Positions 1 to 11,759 of a stretch of 64,000 nt of DNA are shown one piece after another. Source of the DNA: Hormiphora californensis (Eukaryota; Ctenophora; Tentaculata; Cydippida; Pleurobrachiidae); the NCBI GenBank assembly GCA_020137815.1, contig CM035359.1, positions 3,678,539 to 3,742,538 of the forward strand. Direction: 5' to 3'. Position numbers and translations under genes: made by a program. Positions within the stretch are counted from its first letter, which is position 1, and every line of letters begins with the position of its first letter. The notes beneath the pieces were generated by a model. That model worked only from the letters and a program-made list of their open reading frames with translations. It did no database searches and was not told the DNA's origin.

Positions 1-3000
1 TAAAACTTTCTAAAAAACAAACCCCCAAAAAACCCCGGTTTGAAACCCCGCCTTTAATGAAGGGCGACACAAAAGTGGTTGGGGTGGGGGACTTCCGCGA
101 AAAGTAAAATTTTTTCAATAAAAATTACTGGTTTTAAAGAACCCTTAAACGGTTTTTGGTTGAGAATCTAACAAGTAAAAAGGTTTAAGCATTTGGGGGG
201 GTGGGGGTTGCTGTTTTGGGGCCCCCAAAATTTTTCCCAACCCCTTAATTGGGGGGCCGATAAAGGGGCTGAAAAAAGTTGAAAAAAAATTGAATCACAA
301 AGATTTTTTTTTGGTGAAATCGACCCTTAAACGACCGTAAATGTTGTTTTTTTGGCCCCCCCCCCATTCTTCGTTTCCCCTTTATGGGGCGACCCGTTTC
401 CCCAGTTTCCCCTTTGGCCTCCCCAATTTCCCCCCCAATTCCCCTTGGGGGGGAAAAGGAATAAAGACTCAAAAAAGGGGGTCAAGGAAAAGATCCTTTA
501 AAAGGACGACTCCCCTAAAAAAATTTTGTTGATTCACTTTTTCGGGGCGAAATCTTTTTGGGGATCCGCCTAGGGGGGCCCCCGAAAATCTTTGAAATAA
601 AATTTCTCCCGCCAAATTTGGAAAAAGGGAAAAAAAGGGAAGAAAAACTCGAAATAACAAAAGAAAAACTCTTTTATTAAACCCTGCCCAATTTTAAAAA
701 ATCATTAAACCCCTTTTCTCAAAAAAATTTTGACTTGGATCCCCCGGGGCCGGGGGCCCAAAAACCAGTTTCCCTTTGTTAAGGAACCCAAATTGGGGCC
801 CCCGGGGGCCCTTTTGGGGTAAAAAGGGATAAAACCCCGACCCAAAACCGGGGGGTTTTGAATCTTTTTTTCATTTACACAACCCCTGAATAAAAACCTC
901 CAAAACCCTTCTCATCAAACGGGCCGGGAAAAGCTTAGCCAACCCCCCCCACCGGGTGCCCCCCGGGGGGCCCTAAGAAGGAAAAAACCGTTTAGTTTAC
1001 TGAACCTTTTTTAAAAATTTATTTAAGGGGCCCCCCAACGGGCCAAAAATGGTTGGGGGGTTTTGGATAAGACTTTTTAAAGGGGCCACCCCTTTGAACC
1101 CCTTTTTAAAATGCCCCATGGGAAAGCCCCAAAAACCCTAAGGCTACCAATCCAAAAAACTCCCCCCCCAACCCCCCCAAAGGGGGGTTTTTTCCCTTAA
1201 CCCCCCCCATCCCCAAACCCCCCCACCAAACCCCCTTAAAAAAACCCCCCAACGCCTTAAATTTTTTTTTTACCTCGCCCAAAAACCCTCTTTAAAAACC
1301 CCCCTTTCCCCCCCCTTTTTAACAAAAAAAATTCGGCCCAAAAAAACCCAAAAAGTTAAAAGGGGTTTTAAGGTGGTTTTAGACTTTTTGCCCTTTAAAA
1401 TCCCACCCCATGGTTTTTTTATGGTTAAAAACTCCTCAGGAAAACCCCCAAAAAAAATTAAAGGCCAAAACTTCGGGAAAACCTTGGGGGGGCTTTAAAA
1501 AAAAAAGCTTTTTTTAAATGGGGACCAAAAGATTTTTTAAAATTTTTTTTAAGTAAAAATTTTCCCGGGGGTTTGGATTTGTTTTTTGGGGGCCAAAAGC
1601 CCCCAAAATTAAACCCCCAAAACCAAATTTCCCCCCCAATTTGGGGGGAAAATTTAAAAAAAAGGCTTTTTTTAAAATTAATTTTAAAGAAGGGACAAAG
1701 AATTAAAAATTTTTTAAAATGGTTTTTAAACAAAGGGGTTTTAGGTTTTAAAAAATTTAAGCCCCCCATCATTTTTTGGGGCTTTTTGATTGGGAGAACC
1801 TTAACATTGTTTTAAAAAAAAAAGATAAAAAAATGTGGGTTTTTTCAAAAATTCAAAAATTCAAAAGGGCACCCCGAAAAGAAAAAAGAAATATTTTTAA
1901 AAATTAAAAAGTGTTTTAAAAAAAAATTTTTCTTCCCCCTTTTTGGAAATTTGTCCAAAAAAAACTCCCACCATTTTCAAAAATACTCAGTTTAAAGGGG
2001 GGGGATTTAGGGAAAAAAAGCAAAAATTTAAAAGACCACTCCACAAAAAAAGTAAAAAGTGGAAATTTTATTTAAAAAATTTGGGCCCTTTTTTAAAATT
2101 TTTACAAACCCCAAACCTGGAGGAAAAAGTTTTGGTAAAATTTTTAAAAAAAAAAAACCCGGGCCCCAATTTTAAACCCATGGTCAAATTTTCCCAGGTT
2201 TATGAAAACTTTAAAAAGTTTAAAATTCAAAACAAAAGGTATGCCTTTTTTTGGGGGGGGGAAAATTTTAAGTTTTAAAGTAAAAACACCATCTGGAGTT
2301 GGGCCCATGTTAACCTAAAAATGTAATAAAATTATAAGTTAAATGTAGAAAAGTTAAAATTTTAAATGAAAAAGGGTTTGAAAAAATGACAATGTAAAAA
2401 ATTTTAATAAAATTTTTTAATAAAAAATCAGGGGGATGAAAAAAAAGGGTCATTGGTTTGATAAGGGGGGGGGATAAGGGTTTATGGATGTTTAAATGGG
2501 GAGTAAAGAAAAGGGAAAAAAGGGGAAAATGAAGGGAAAACCAATAAAAGGGGATTGAAAGGGGTTTAAAAATTGAAATTTTGATAAAATTTTAGAAAAT
2601 TATAGATTTAATTTAAAGGGGTTTTAAAGGGGGAAACCCAAACGGGCCTTTTGGGGGAATAAAAATTTTATAATTTTTTCCCCCCTTTTTAAAAAGATTT
2701 TTTTTAAAAAAATTTTTTTAAAAATTTTTTTTTCCAAAATTTTAACCACCAAAAATTTCAATTTTTGGTTCCGAAAAAGGTTAAAATTTTTTAAAACCAA
2801 AATCAAAAATTATTTTTATAATCCCAAAAATGCTTTTATGATACGAAAAAAGAACCCGGGGAATTGGAAAAGCCAAGGGGGTTTTGCCCAATAAGGTGAT
2901 CTGCCAGGGGTTACACTCAAAAGGGAGATAAGTTGTTGTAGGTTTTGATAATATAATAATTGAATAAGGTTAGGAAGGGGGATAAGGGTGAATAAAGGGC

Positions 3001-4080
3001 GTTAAAAAGTTCCCATCTTTTATTGCCAAATTTAAAAACGGGGACCTTGTTTAACAAAGTTTGGGTGTAATTTTATTTGAAATTTTTTAGAAAAAAAAGG
3101 GGTTGTTTAAAAAAAAGTTAGATTTTGCCTTTTAGGGTGTGGGGAAAAGGGGGGTTTGGGTTAATAGGGGGTTGAAAGTTTAAAAGAAAAAAGCAGCTAG
3201 AATAAAAGTAAAAAAATTTTGCAAAGTGAAACCAAATTAAAAACCTGAAAAAAAAGGTTTTTTAACATAGGGCTAAAAACGGCAGAATTGATTTTTTAAA
3301 AATTTTTCCAAATCCATTTTAATTAAACCTTAATGTTGGGTAGGAGAGAAATCTTATAATTATTTAAACATTTTTTTTTTAAAAAATAATTTTTTTTCCA
3401 ATTATGCCACCCTAAAAACCCAAAAGTTTTTGGCATTTTGACTGGGAAACAAATGGGCTATTCGTGGGGGCCTGAAGAAATTTAAAATGTAAAAATCCCC
3501 CTTATAATGACATTTCCCCCAAAAAAAAAAAAAACCGCCAAAATATTTTTTTGAACTGCATGCAAAATATCGATAAATTGGACGAATACGGGGGAATGTT
3601 TAGTATTAAAAAGAAGAAATTTAAAATTCTTTTAAAAAAAATAGTGAAATTTTATGGGTTGGACATTTGGTTTTGCCCCAAATTTCGGTAGGCGTTGAAG
3701 TAAGGGGGAACAAACAACAACAAATAAATTAAAACCCCAAGGGGGGTTGACCCCGTTTTTTAAAAAACCCCAAAATAGGGAAAAAGTTAACCATTTTTTT
3801 ACAATAACCCAAAAAAACAAAAAAACAGTATATTATGGGTTTTGGTCAAAATGGTTTGGGGGTAAATTTTAAAATTGTGTTATTAATTGATAATTGAAAA
3901 ACCTTTTCATGGAAGGGGAAGGAAAGGGCCTTTTTAAAAAATAAAATTTCTCAAAAAATTTTCCGCGCTTTCCGCCCCCTCCCCAGTGAAAAAGGGGGGA
4001 ATTTAAGGTTATTTTAGGGTTTTTAAGGGGTGTCGTCGAACGCTTTCCAAAACCTCACTTTAGGTCCTTAATTTGGTGTG
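1..4080. other. Distorted, homopolymer-rich low-fidelity sequence
   Basis: Nearly every word is built of short homopolymer runs (GGGG, CCCC, AAAA, TTTT of 3-10 bases). No frame keeps a recognisable domain, and the texture changes sharply near 4080 to ordinary complex sequence. This is what an unpolished long-read contig end or gap fill looks like, rather than biology. Open frames found here are Lys/Phe/Pro/Gly-rich artefacts, and I annotate no gene. A true low-complexity region cannot be fully excluded, but the same texture reappears directly at the N-gap edge (45994-46245), which supports an assembly cause. Confidence 0.8.
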
Positions 4081-5069
4081 AACCACGTGTATTACCGTAC
4101 GTGAAGCCCCGGACCACCCCTCGTGTATAATGGGTGTAGACAACCAATGAGGGGATCGAAATTAAATTGGACACTTGATAGTATTTCAATTACATGGAAA
4201 TTTACACAGGCGTCAATTTGGTCACGTGTAGGGTTCACCAGCCAATAGTGATAGCGAGATATCACACTACACCAGATTGGGGGTGAAGAAGAAGTTTGAC
4301 TTCCATTTCTCAAGATTCAAGAAATTTCAAATCTTCAAAACTCTATGAACTATATAATTACTCTCTCTCTGGCAATGCATGTTATAGCGGTCAAAGAAAG
4401 ACCTAATATTGATTGTTCATTATGAACAAACCTAAGCTAGTCACTGGCATCGACATTGTTATTTCGGCCGGGTGAGATGAATTATAGGCTGCTAGATGAA
4501 GAGATAAACAGTGAAAGTATAGTAGTAGTTCACTGTTCATCTTGTCCTGCCAGTGACTTAAACCCCATTATCAACTATAATAGAAGCCTATATATAAAGC
4601 GCATATAAAGCCTATATATGCTATAGCGCATGTTTAGAATGTTTTGCTTTCGAAATATTCGATTATTCACATTTCAAACATGTAAAAGTGGAAGCATTGT
4701 GACCATTTTCGAAAACAATTCAGTATTCATAGTTACCGGCTCAGTTGCCATGTCAACCATAAAATCGGGGTTAGTTATGTAAACAAAGAGGGATTTGAAG
4801 AGGAATTTTCATCAGCCCATGCTTGAAGCATACAACTATAAAATCAAACACACCATCCGATCCCCATTAAGTCAAATCTAAACTTCCCACTAGCCTCCCT
4901 ACTAAAATAGTCGATACAAGTGATGAGGTGCAGTCTCTATATAGGGGGAAGTAATTTTGATATCTCCTTCTGGTGATCAACACACACACACGCCCTCTGT
5001 ACAACAGTTTAATGGGGAATCTCACACATACACGGGCAGAACTCGGTTAAGGAGAGATTAATTAGTATT
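4081..5069. other. Intergenic, nothing recognised
   Basis: Ordinary AT-leaning sequence. No coding exon, RNA gene or terminal repeat was recognised. A short direct-repeat patch built on CATATAAAGCCTATATA lies near 4590-4625. Confidence 0.5.
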
Positions 5070-5251
5070 CTGAATAATGAGTTCAGAGCAAGAATTAAAT
5101 AGGGAAGAAAATCGAAAAATAGGGTTTGGTAGCTTAGTGGTTTATAGCTCCGAGCATGTCTCTCTGGAGGTCCCTGGTTCAATTCCCGGTCAAACCCAGT
5201 ATTTTTCGATTTTCTTCCCTATTTAATTCTTGCTCTGAACTCATTATTCAG
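5070..5251. repeat. Perfect ~51-bp inverted repeat enclosing a tRNA-like loop
   Basis: The left arm (5070-5120, starting CTGAATAATGAGTTCAGAGC) and right arm (5201-5251) are reverse complements over about 51 bases. The loop between them is almost exactly one tRNA-sized sequence (5122-5197). Such arm-tRNA-arm structure is consistent with a foldback element that captured, or is transcribed from, a tRNA-like promoter. No target-site duplication was identified with confidence. Confidence 0.75.
5122..5197 (+). ncRNA. tRNA-like sequence (tRNA-derived, degenerate)
   Basis: A 7-bp acceptor stem is visible (GGGTTTG at 5122, CAAACCC at 5191). An A-box-like block (TAGCTTAGTGG) and a B-box-like block (GGTTCAATTCC) stand at the expected spacing, so an internal Pol III promoter is plausible. 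The anticodon arm is irregular (an extra base in the 3' strand) and the T stem has one mismatch. I therefore call it tRNA-derived rather than a functional tRNA and assign no anticodon. A related 3' half (GTCTCTCTGAAGGTCCCTGG) recurs at about 8497-8535, which suggests a dispersed SINE-like family. Confidence 0.55.
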
Positions 5252-6154
5252 AGTCTCTATATAGTTATATATATTTTGCTGACCAAGTTGCGTCTACCTC
5301 AAGATGTATTACACACTCCTTACATTTGAAATGGCTATCAATTGATGCATGACTAGTATTTCAGGCAGCCCAGGTACCTCATGTGGTGTCGATATTGACT
5401 ATTGTACAGCATGCTCAATCGGAATCCCTAATTTTCCCTAATCGGAATCCCTAATTAGGGATTACTAAGAACATAACAATTAATTGTTATTATCTTAGTA
5501 AAAACTTCTTACCCTCGGGTAGGGGCGCGCGATACAGAGTCTAGCTAGGCAAGTCGTATGATTTCCCTCAATCCCTAGAGCCGGATAATTAAGAAAAGCA
5601 ATTCTTTATTTCAGATCTGAAAGATGTGGAAAACTGGGATGAAACTGGGAAAAAGTTCCTACGAGGAAGGGCCCCTTCAACAAACAGAGTAATGGTGATC
5701 ACAAAAAGGGAAATGTAAATGGTTATAGCCGATAGGAAGAAGACCCGTACAAATTATAATATGATTACATGGCTTATTATATTAGGTACAGCCAGGGAGT
5801 CTCTGCTTCACCCCCATATCAGTTTTCTTACCATATACCATACCAACGTTTCTCTTATGATCCCTGGCCCTCGGGGGTGAAATTAGTTTACTCCTACACG
5901 AGGGTCGAGGTGCCACTGTTTTGTTGCTAAACCCCACGGCTCTAGACAAGATACAGTCGACAAAAATCCGCATTATATGCAGGTGTACTGGGTAACAGAG
6001 CTGAAGGCAACTATAAAGTACCCCATACACAAACAAAATTGATCCCCCTGCGCAGTGGGGATCGAATATAAATTTTGTTAGCTGCGTCGAAGAGCTTTCT
6101 TTCTCTTCCTAACAAGGAGCACACTGTAAAAATATAAAAGTATCCCTATCGACT
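5252..6154. other. Intergenic, nothing recognised
   Basis: No coding or RNA gene is supported. A short direct repeat of TCCCTAATTxGGGATT type occurs near 5423-5463. Confidence 0.4.
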
Positions 6155-6225
6155 ATAATAATTGGGGGAAAACAGTCGCGCCTAAACCTCGGGCTATTTT
6201 CCACTGAGACCTGAGATCTCAGTCG
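6155..6225. repeat. Foldback relic with GACCTGAGATCTCAG core
   Basis: The words ATTGGGGGAAAACAGTCG and GAGACCTGAGATCTCAG recur in the larger foldback at 49055-49315, so this is a shorter relative or fragment of that family. Confidence 0.5.
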
Positions 6226-6321
6226 TGATTCAGACACGACTGTTAATACCCCCATTAGAGGCAAAGATTGAAAACATATTTAATCAAACGTTTAACTATC
6301 TCAGATTTCAACTTGACGAAA

Positions 6322-6395
6322 CACTTGGTGACATAGACACCGTGCGCGACCAAGTGAGCTCAATCTTGGTCGCGCACGGTGTCTATGTCACCAAA
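6322..6395. repeat. Short palindrome, ~30-bp arms
   Basis: The arm containing TTGGTGACATAGACACCGTG is followed after about 10 bases by its reverse complement. The open frame crossing it is a by-product of the palindrome. Confidence 0.75.
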
Positions 6396-7113
6396 CGAAA
6401 CACTTGTTTGGTCAGCCAAAGCTCTGACCAGTGACCACAGCTGTTCAGTTCTTGTGTGCTCCGCATGCAGAAAGAAATGAGAATATAATGCTCTGACAGT
6501 AAAACAGTGAAATAACCTTGAGTACTAGCTGCCGGGTGAGACCCCTTTAACTCAACAAACTATGGGGGGAGACACGCCGGAGTTCTAACCTCGCTCTTGA
6601 ATGTCAATTATAATAAAATATATGTAATGGACTCAGCGATTCAAACCAAACCAAATATATGTAATGGTCAACACGTACTGCTTACCTGAAAACAAAAAGA
6701 TATTTCTTTATAAAGGAGCTGTAATACTACACTTGCTAGATCAGTAGCTATAGCTGTATAATGTTTGTTTATGGGGTGGAAATGGGCCTGGTTGTATGAT
6801 GTTTACTGTAGCGATTACGAAACACATCCATCATACATCAAGTCCAAAACGTCTACCTTCTCGCCGGTCCACCCTGATTTCGACTAAATGACTGAGGACG
6901 CTGCGGTTTTTCGGGTTGGCAACCCGTCTGACTTTAATAACTTGCTACGAATCTCTCGGCATCCTCAAATTTGGCGTCAGCGAATGCTGGCAAGCACCTT
7001 ACTCCGGACAGCGAGGTTAGGGTGACCAGAGGACGGGAGGAGGGTAAAGCTGATTCAGGTGATTCGGGGCCCTCCGACCTGATGGGAGTCTCGGATCTTA
7101 AATATATTTTTTA

Positions 7114-7168
7114 TATGCGCAGCATACAGACGGAAGAACTATAGTTCTTCCGTCTGTATGCTGCGCAT
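7114..7168. repeat. Perfect palindrome, 27-bp arms, no loop
   Basis: The arms read ATGCGCAGCATACAGACGG and continue into the self-complementary centre GAACTATAGTTC. There is no spacer. Confidence 0.85.
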
Positions 7169-7317
7169 ACAGTGAACATGATACATAGAAGTATAACAGA
7201 ACAGCTTACCTAAAACGAACAATAGAGTCTGGATACAAAGACTACACGACGGATGAAACTCTAACAGAAACCATCACTTGTACGTGGTAGCTAAAGGTCT
7301 ATAAATCTAATAATGGT

Positions 7318-7400
7318 CGACTCGAGTTTCATACATCTGGGCCCCCGTAATCCGCTGTTCTGATCAGATCAGAACGATGTGCCTGGTGAAACTCGAGTCG
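7318..7400. repeat. Inverted repeat with CGACTCGAGTTTCA ends
   Basis: CGACTCGAGTTTCA at 7318 is mirrored by TGAAACTCGAGTCG ending at 7400, with a TGATCAGATCA centre. This resembles a very small foldback element. Confidence 0.6.
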
Positions 7401-7448
7401 AGTTTCACTGTACCGGCATTAGACCCTTAGGCCAAAAACCCGCCCTAA

Positions 7449-7584
<136 letters not shown>

Positions 7585-7712
7585 TCTCATGAGATCTCGG
7601 ATATATCTGGGTTACAATGTTACATTCGGTAGGTTGGGTTTATGAAGGGGTTGTAGTAGTGGTATGTTGTGAATATATCAGTAGGTATGTCTATTATACA
7701 ATTGTAAAAAAC

Positions 7713-8378
7713 TTAAAAGCACAACTTCAGCTCCATACCCGGTATTGTTGAGGTAAAGATCATAACTTCTACTATTCTAATGATAATTCCGAGTGTAGTT
7801 TCAGAAGGGTCCTTGAAGTCATCGTACAGGAATACGGCAAGGGTCGGTTCCGAAGTGACAGGACAAGGAACTGTGTAGGTCTGGTGTTCCAAGTCAAACA
7901 CTAGACTGACAGAATTGATAGTACTACAGGTGGTATTGATGGATGATCCGATGAGAATCACTTGGGTACCGATTAGTCGCTTTAGAGACTTTTCGTCAAC
8001 TCCTAGATACCTAGTGATTGAATAAGTTGCATTGGTAACTAATTGAAAACTGCTATGTAGCACTATTAATATTATTATATACTAGAATTTCAAAAGAAAA
8101 ATAAGATACAAAACCAATATGATATAATACAATTACTTGCTTATGATGACCACCTTCTCCACGGTAGTCTCTCTAGAAAGAGTCAATTTCAGCCACTCCG
8201 GATTGCCATCAAGACTTGAGTGGTATGAAGTGGTAATGTCGCTATCCAGTACATTTTCAGGCACAAGCGTGCTAGATTTCCAGGTTGTTACTGTCCTCGC
8301 GGTAGCCTTGCTCACAGCAACTTGAAGGGATTTACCATCGGAGGCTGACAGCAACAACAACACAACCAGTATGAACAT
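7713..8378 (-). CDS. Secreted F5/8C (fucolectin-like) lectin-type protein, two exons
   Basis: Exon 1 runs 8378 to 8137 and exon 2 runs 8049 to 7713 (stop). The donor GTAATT follows phase 2 and the acceptor TAGCAG restores the frame, giving about 192 residues. Residues 1-14 (MFILVVLLLLSASD) are a signal peptide. What follows resembles the eel-fucolectin/F5/8-type-C fold: NVLDSDITTSYHS, a WLKLTL strand, a VEKVVI strand, then GTQVILIGSS, a Cys pair and YTVPCP, ending with EVMIF. In this family the fold binds fucose or other glycans, or membrane lipids, outside the cell. It is shorter than multi-domain relatives and has no membrane anchor, so a soluble lectin is inferred. The family call rests on motif order only, and ligand residues were not verified. 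Confidence 0.65.
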
Positions 8379-8486
8379 GGTGCTAAAAAGTAATAAGAGA
8401 ATAACTACAAAAGTTCAGTAAAAGCCGTACTTTTCCAATTAATTTTTGCTCAGATCTCACTAATGAATAATTAATTAACCTGTGTG

Positions 8487-8535
8487 TGTGTGATCACGTC
8501 TCTCTGAAGGTCCCTGGCTCAATTCCCGGACAAGC
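8487..8535 (+). repeat. Fragment related to the tRNA-like element at 5122
   Basis: The stretch from GTCTCTCTGAAGGTCCCTGG to TCAATTCCCGG matches the 3' half of the 5122-5197 sequence with few changes. The 5' half is missing. Confidence 0.55.
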
Positions 8536-8674
8536 ATAGTTTAAAAAATCTTTCAATTAATTTATCCTGCCTGTGCCTGTTTGTGATTTCCCCGTAGCCT
8601 ATTGAACAAAGGGCGTGTCCTGTGTATCAGCAGCAGAAGGAGAAATTAAAATTACTTGAGACTTCCTAATTTAT

Positions 8675-8960
8675 TATATGATTAGATGACTGGTTAAAAT
8701 GGTCTATTACTTTTTAGTGCACGAGGCCGAAGGCCGAGTGTTCTAAATACAACAATAATGAACCGAGACCGACAGGTCGAGGTAGATCCTTTTACTTAGC
8801 TGCCGAGCCTGCGAGGCACGCTAAGTGTAACTACTGAGCAAGCCTGCGAGCTCTGTAGTTGTACTTTTGGGCCGAGCCTGCGAGGCCTAAAAGTGAAAGA
8901 ATCTTTAACATTATTGTTGTGTAATAGAGCATGTAAAAGCAGTCATCTAATTATATTAGA
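8675..8960. repeat. Foldback element holding a run of five hairpins with shared loops
   Basis: Outer arms (GATTAGATGACTG near 8678, CAGTCATCTAAT near 8940) enclose consecutive hairpins near 8722-8742, 8762-8784, 8796-8826, 8830-8862 and 8866-8896. Three of them have different stems but the same loop word (GAGCCTGCGAG or AAGCCTGCGAG), for instance CTTAG..CTAAG, ACTAC..GTAGT and CTTTTGG..CCTAAAAG. An inner pair ACAACAATAATG / CATTATTGTTGT spans the whole cluster. Non-coding; the family is unknown to me. Confidence 0.75.
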
Positions 8961-8998
8961 TGATTTTGGAAACAAACTGAGTGAACGAGATAAAGATT

Positions 8999-9185
<187 letters not shown>

Positions 9186-9234
9186 TCGAAGGCAGAGAGG
9201 GAAAGCAGATGCAGGCCGCTCATTGGGGTGGTGC

Positions 9235-9420
9235 CATCACGTGACGATCACGTGACCTATAGTTACAGAGGGGAAGAAAAGATAAGGGTTAGGGCGTGTG
9301 TGACGATCACGTGACCTAGAAGAGTTGCAACATGTCGCAGAGGGAAAGAAAAGATAAGCGTGTGCTGTTGCGTGTGCAGTAGTTAGGGCGTGTGTACTGT
9401 GTAGTGACGTAATGTTCACA
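9235..9420. repeat. Diverged tandem duplication, ~65-75 bp, with CACGTGACC
   Basis: GTGACGATCACGTGACCTA followed by AGAGGG(G/A)AAGAAAAGATAAG occurs twice (about 9240 and 9300). No coding meaning was seen. The CACGTG palindrome is an E-box, but function is not inferred. Confidence 0.6.
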
Positions 9421-10327
9421 CTGTGTGCGTGTGACTAGAAAGTGTTTAATTTTTCACATACCACTGCAGCGGTATTTTACTTTATAATTACTAGTGTTTT
9501 TGCAGTGGTCTAAAATTTCACAGTACACTTTAACCACCGGAAACAGTGTACTGTGAAAATTTAGACGACCGGTCAAAATTGTCTAATAAAAAATAGCTTT
9601 GAAGTTTGCAGAAAAAAAGATAAAATTGTCCACGTTCATTGCTTAACAATTAAAAAACAACGAGCGTGGAAAAACACGCTTCGATCACTCGCTGACGTAC
9701 GCACGTGTCGTGTAAGCTGTTCCAAATGGGAAACTCACAGCTCTAATCGCTCCAACTGCAGTAATTCTATTGATACCACGTGAAGCGTTGCGGCGCCACT
9801 TAACCGGCCTGTTGTAGCATTCCCCCACAGTAACAGACACCGCTTTAATTTCTCTAACAGTAGGCAGCTAAAAGCAGGCTGATGCAGGCAGACAGCTCAA
9901 AAACTATGGTAGGCAGACTCTACTGCACTAACGGACTCTAAACACAAGGAGGACTCTATACCTAACCCTAACCCCTAACCTCGAACCCAAATAAGGGCCC
10001 TAAACGAGTATATAGGGGCACGGCGAACTCTCGCTTCCGGCCTAAAGGGAAAAAACCTGGAGAAAACAGGCATTCGTGCAGTCATTGTCTATTATAACTG
10101 CCGCGTCCCCCCTTTCAACTCTGTCTGGCTGGAGAGGGGCGAGAATGGGAGATAAAGATGGGGTAGCTATCACATGAATACCTACAACAATGGGAGAAAA
10201 TTATGACACCTTTGACATATAACTGATAACAGGGGGGGGAGTTTGGCGGCCAACATCGGCCTGAATATAATTATGCAGTATTTTCAAAAAATATTTTGTC
10301 CGGATCTGAGGGGGCTCCAAAATACTA
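9421..10327. other. Intergenic with one short inverted repeat
   Basis: An inverted repeat at 9508-9566 (GTCTAAAATTTCACAGTACACT mirrored) is the only structure recognised. A short CCCTAACC run near 9960-9980 is too brief to be telomeric. Confidence 0.5.
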
Positions 10328-11282
10328 CAGTCGGACCCCGATTTACCGGAATCCTCGGGGGAAGCCATTTTGCCCGGTAAATCGGGGTGCCCGGTATATC
10401 GGGGTAGAGCATATTTGACCCATAAATCCTACTTTTGTCCAAAATTCTATACCAAGACACCTCTAACTGTACAGTACACATTTATTAATGACAATATGAT
10501 CATTGCTTCTGTCATTAGAAATAGAAAATTTAAAAAATTTAGAAACTTTTTCTAAGGTAAACCACCCCGACCAAGTCCGAATCGTGTTTCGAATCGGTAT
10601 ACATCTTATCGCATGTCCTGCCGCTAATTAGACGGTTCGAAACGAACCGATACGTGATACCATGCCGAATCTGGGCACCTTCAGCAGGGTCAGGAAGTAT
10701 CAAAGTTTCAAAATAACTTTTTCTCTGAAAATTTACGGGGAGCATCGATCAAAGCATTGATAATGATTCTGTAAAATTTTGCAAAAAAAAAGTTATGAAG
10801 TTTTTCTAAGGTATACCAGCCACGTTCGAATCGTGTTTCGAATCGGTGCATCTTATCACGTGCCCTGCCGCTAATTAGATGGTTCGAAACGAACTGATAC
10901 GTGATACCATGCCGAATCTGGGCACCCTAAGCGGGGGGAGGAAGTATCAAAATTTCAAAATAACTTTTTCTCTGAAAATTTACGGGGAGCATTGATCAAA
11001 GCATTGACAATGATTCTGTAAAATTTTGCAAAAAAAAGTTATGAAATTAAGGTATACCAGCCACGTTCGAATCGTGTTTCGAATCGGTGCATCTTATCTT
11101 GTGTCCTGCCGCTAATTAGACGGTTCGAAACGAACCGATACGTGATCCCCATTAGACCTAGCGAATTGCAAATGCAAGTTTACCAACCGGCGAAAATTTT
11201 CCAAAAAAAATCGGGGGAAAGAAATCCTCCCGGTAAATCGGGGTTCCGGTAAATCGGGGCCCGGTAAATCGGGGTCCGACTG
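10328..11282. mobile_element. Pogo/Tigger-type MITE, complete, TA target duplication
   Basis: The element begins CAGTCGGACCCCGATTTA and ends with the reverse complement, with TA on each side (10326-10327 and 11283-11284). TA duplication and this style of terminus fit the pogo/Tigger branch of Tc1/mariner. There is no transposase. The inside is three direct repeats of about 240 bp, each carrying CGAATCGTGTTTCGAATCGG and a mirrored GGTTCGAAACGAAC. It is the same family as 15033-16008. Internal repeats differ by small changes, so the copy is not brand new. Confidence 0.88.
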
Positions 11283-11339
11283 TAATAGTAATAGCGACAA
11301 TTCTTGCGTCGGCATTTGTGTAAGAATTAGACATTTTAC

Positions 11340-11713
11340 ATATTGTATGAGTCATGATACAAAGTAAAATAAGCAGCTTTTCGAGTTCAACGATCTCAGA
11401 TTGTTTTACAAGATTGTGTATGGTATGATTAGCATCACTGTCCCTCAGTACATTCAACCGATCAACCCCAGCACACTCAGGGCCACCCGTCAGAATAGTG
11501 ACATTCGTGACGGTCGTGACAGAACGACTCTAGTTTTCATGTCTGCCTACAATACGAACATTCATAGGGCTCTTAGGACTAGCTTTTTCACCGGGTCACT
11601 GACTTGTGGAATAAGCTACCCTACCCTATCAGACAGAGTGAATCTTTGACTGAGTTTGTCCGTCTCACTAAGAAACACCTTATTGAATCCATTGTACCCA
11701 GTAACGATCTATA
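11340..11713 (+). pseudogene. LINE reverse-transcriptase 3' relic (C-terminal region)
   Basis: In frame, FEFNDLRLFYKIVYGMI and SAYNTNIHRALRTSFF resemble the thumb/C-terminal end of CR1- or jockey-type reverse transcriptases (pattern: LFYKI..G, then SFF.R....WN.LP). One frameshift near 11596 is needed to continue into the WNKLPYPIRQSESLTEF-type ending. No palm motifs are present. Strongly 5'-truncated, dead copy, lying immediately right of a Tigger MITE. Confidence 0.6.
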
Positions 11714-11759
11714 GTACACTCTACACCTCCCCCTCCCCCATCCCTTCCCACTCTGTTCA

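Noticed and set aside
245-3820. Many Lys/Phe/Pro/Gly-rich open frames
   Set aside because: They lie in distorted homopolymer-rich sequence and show no domain.
9955-9985. CCCTAACCCCTAACC telomere-like words
   Set aside because: Only two to three imperfect units with no array; not a telomere.
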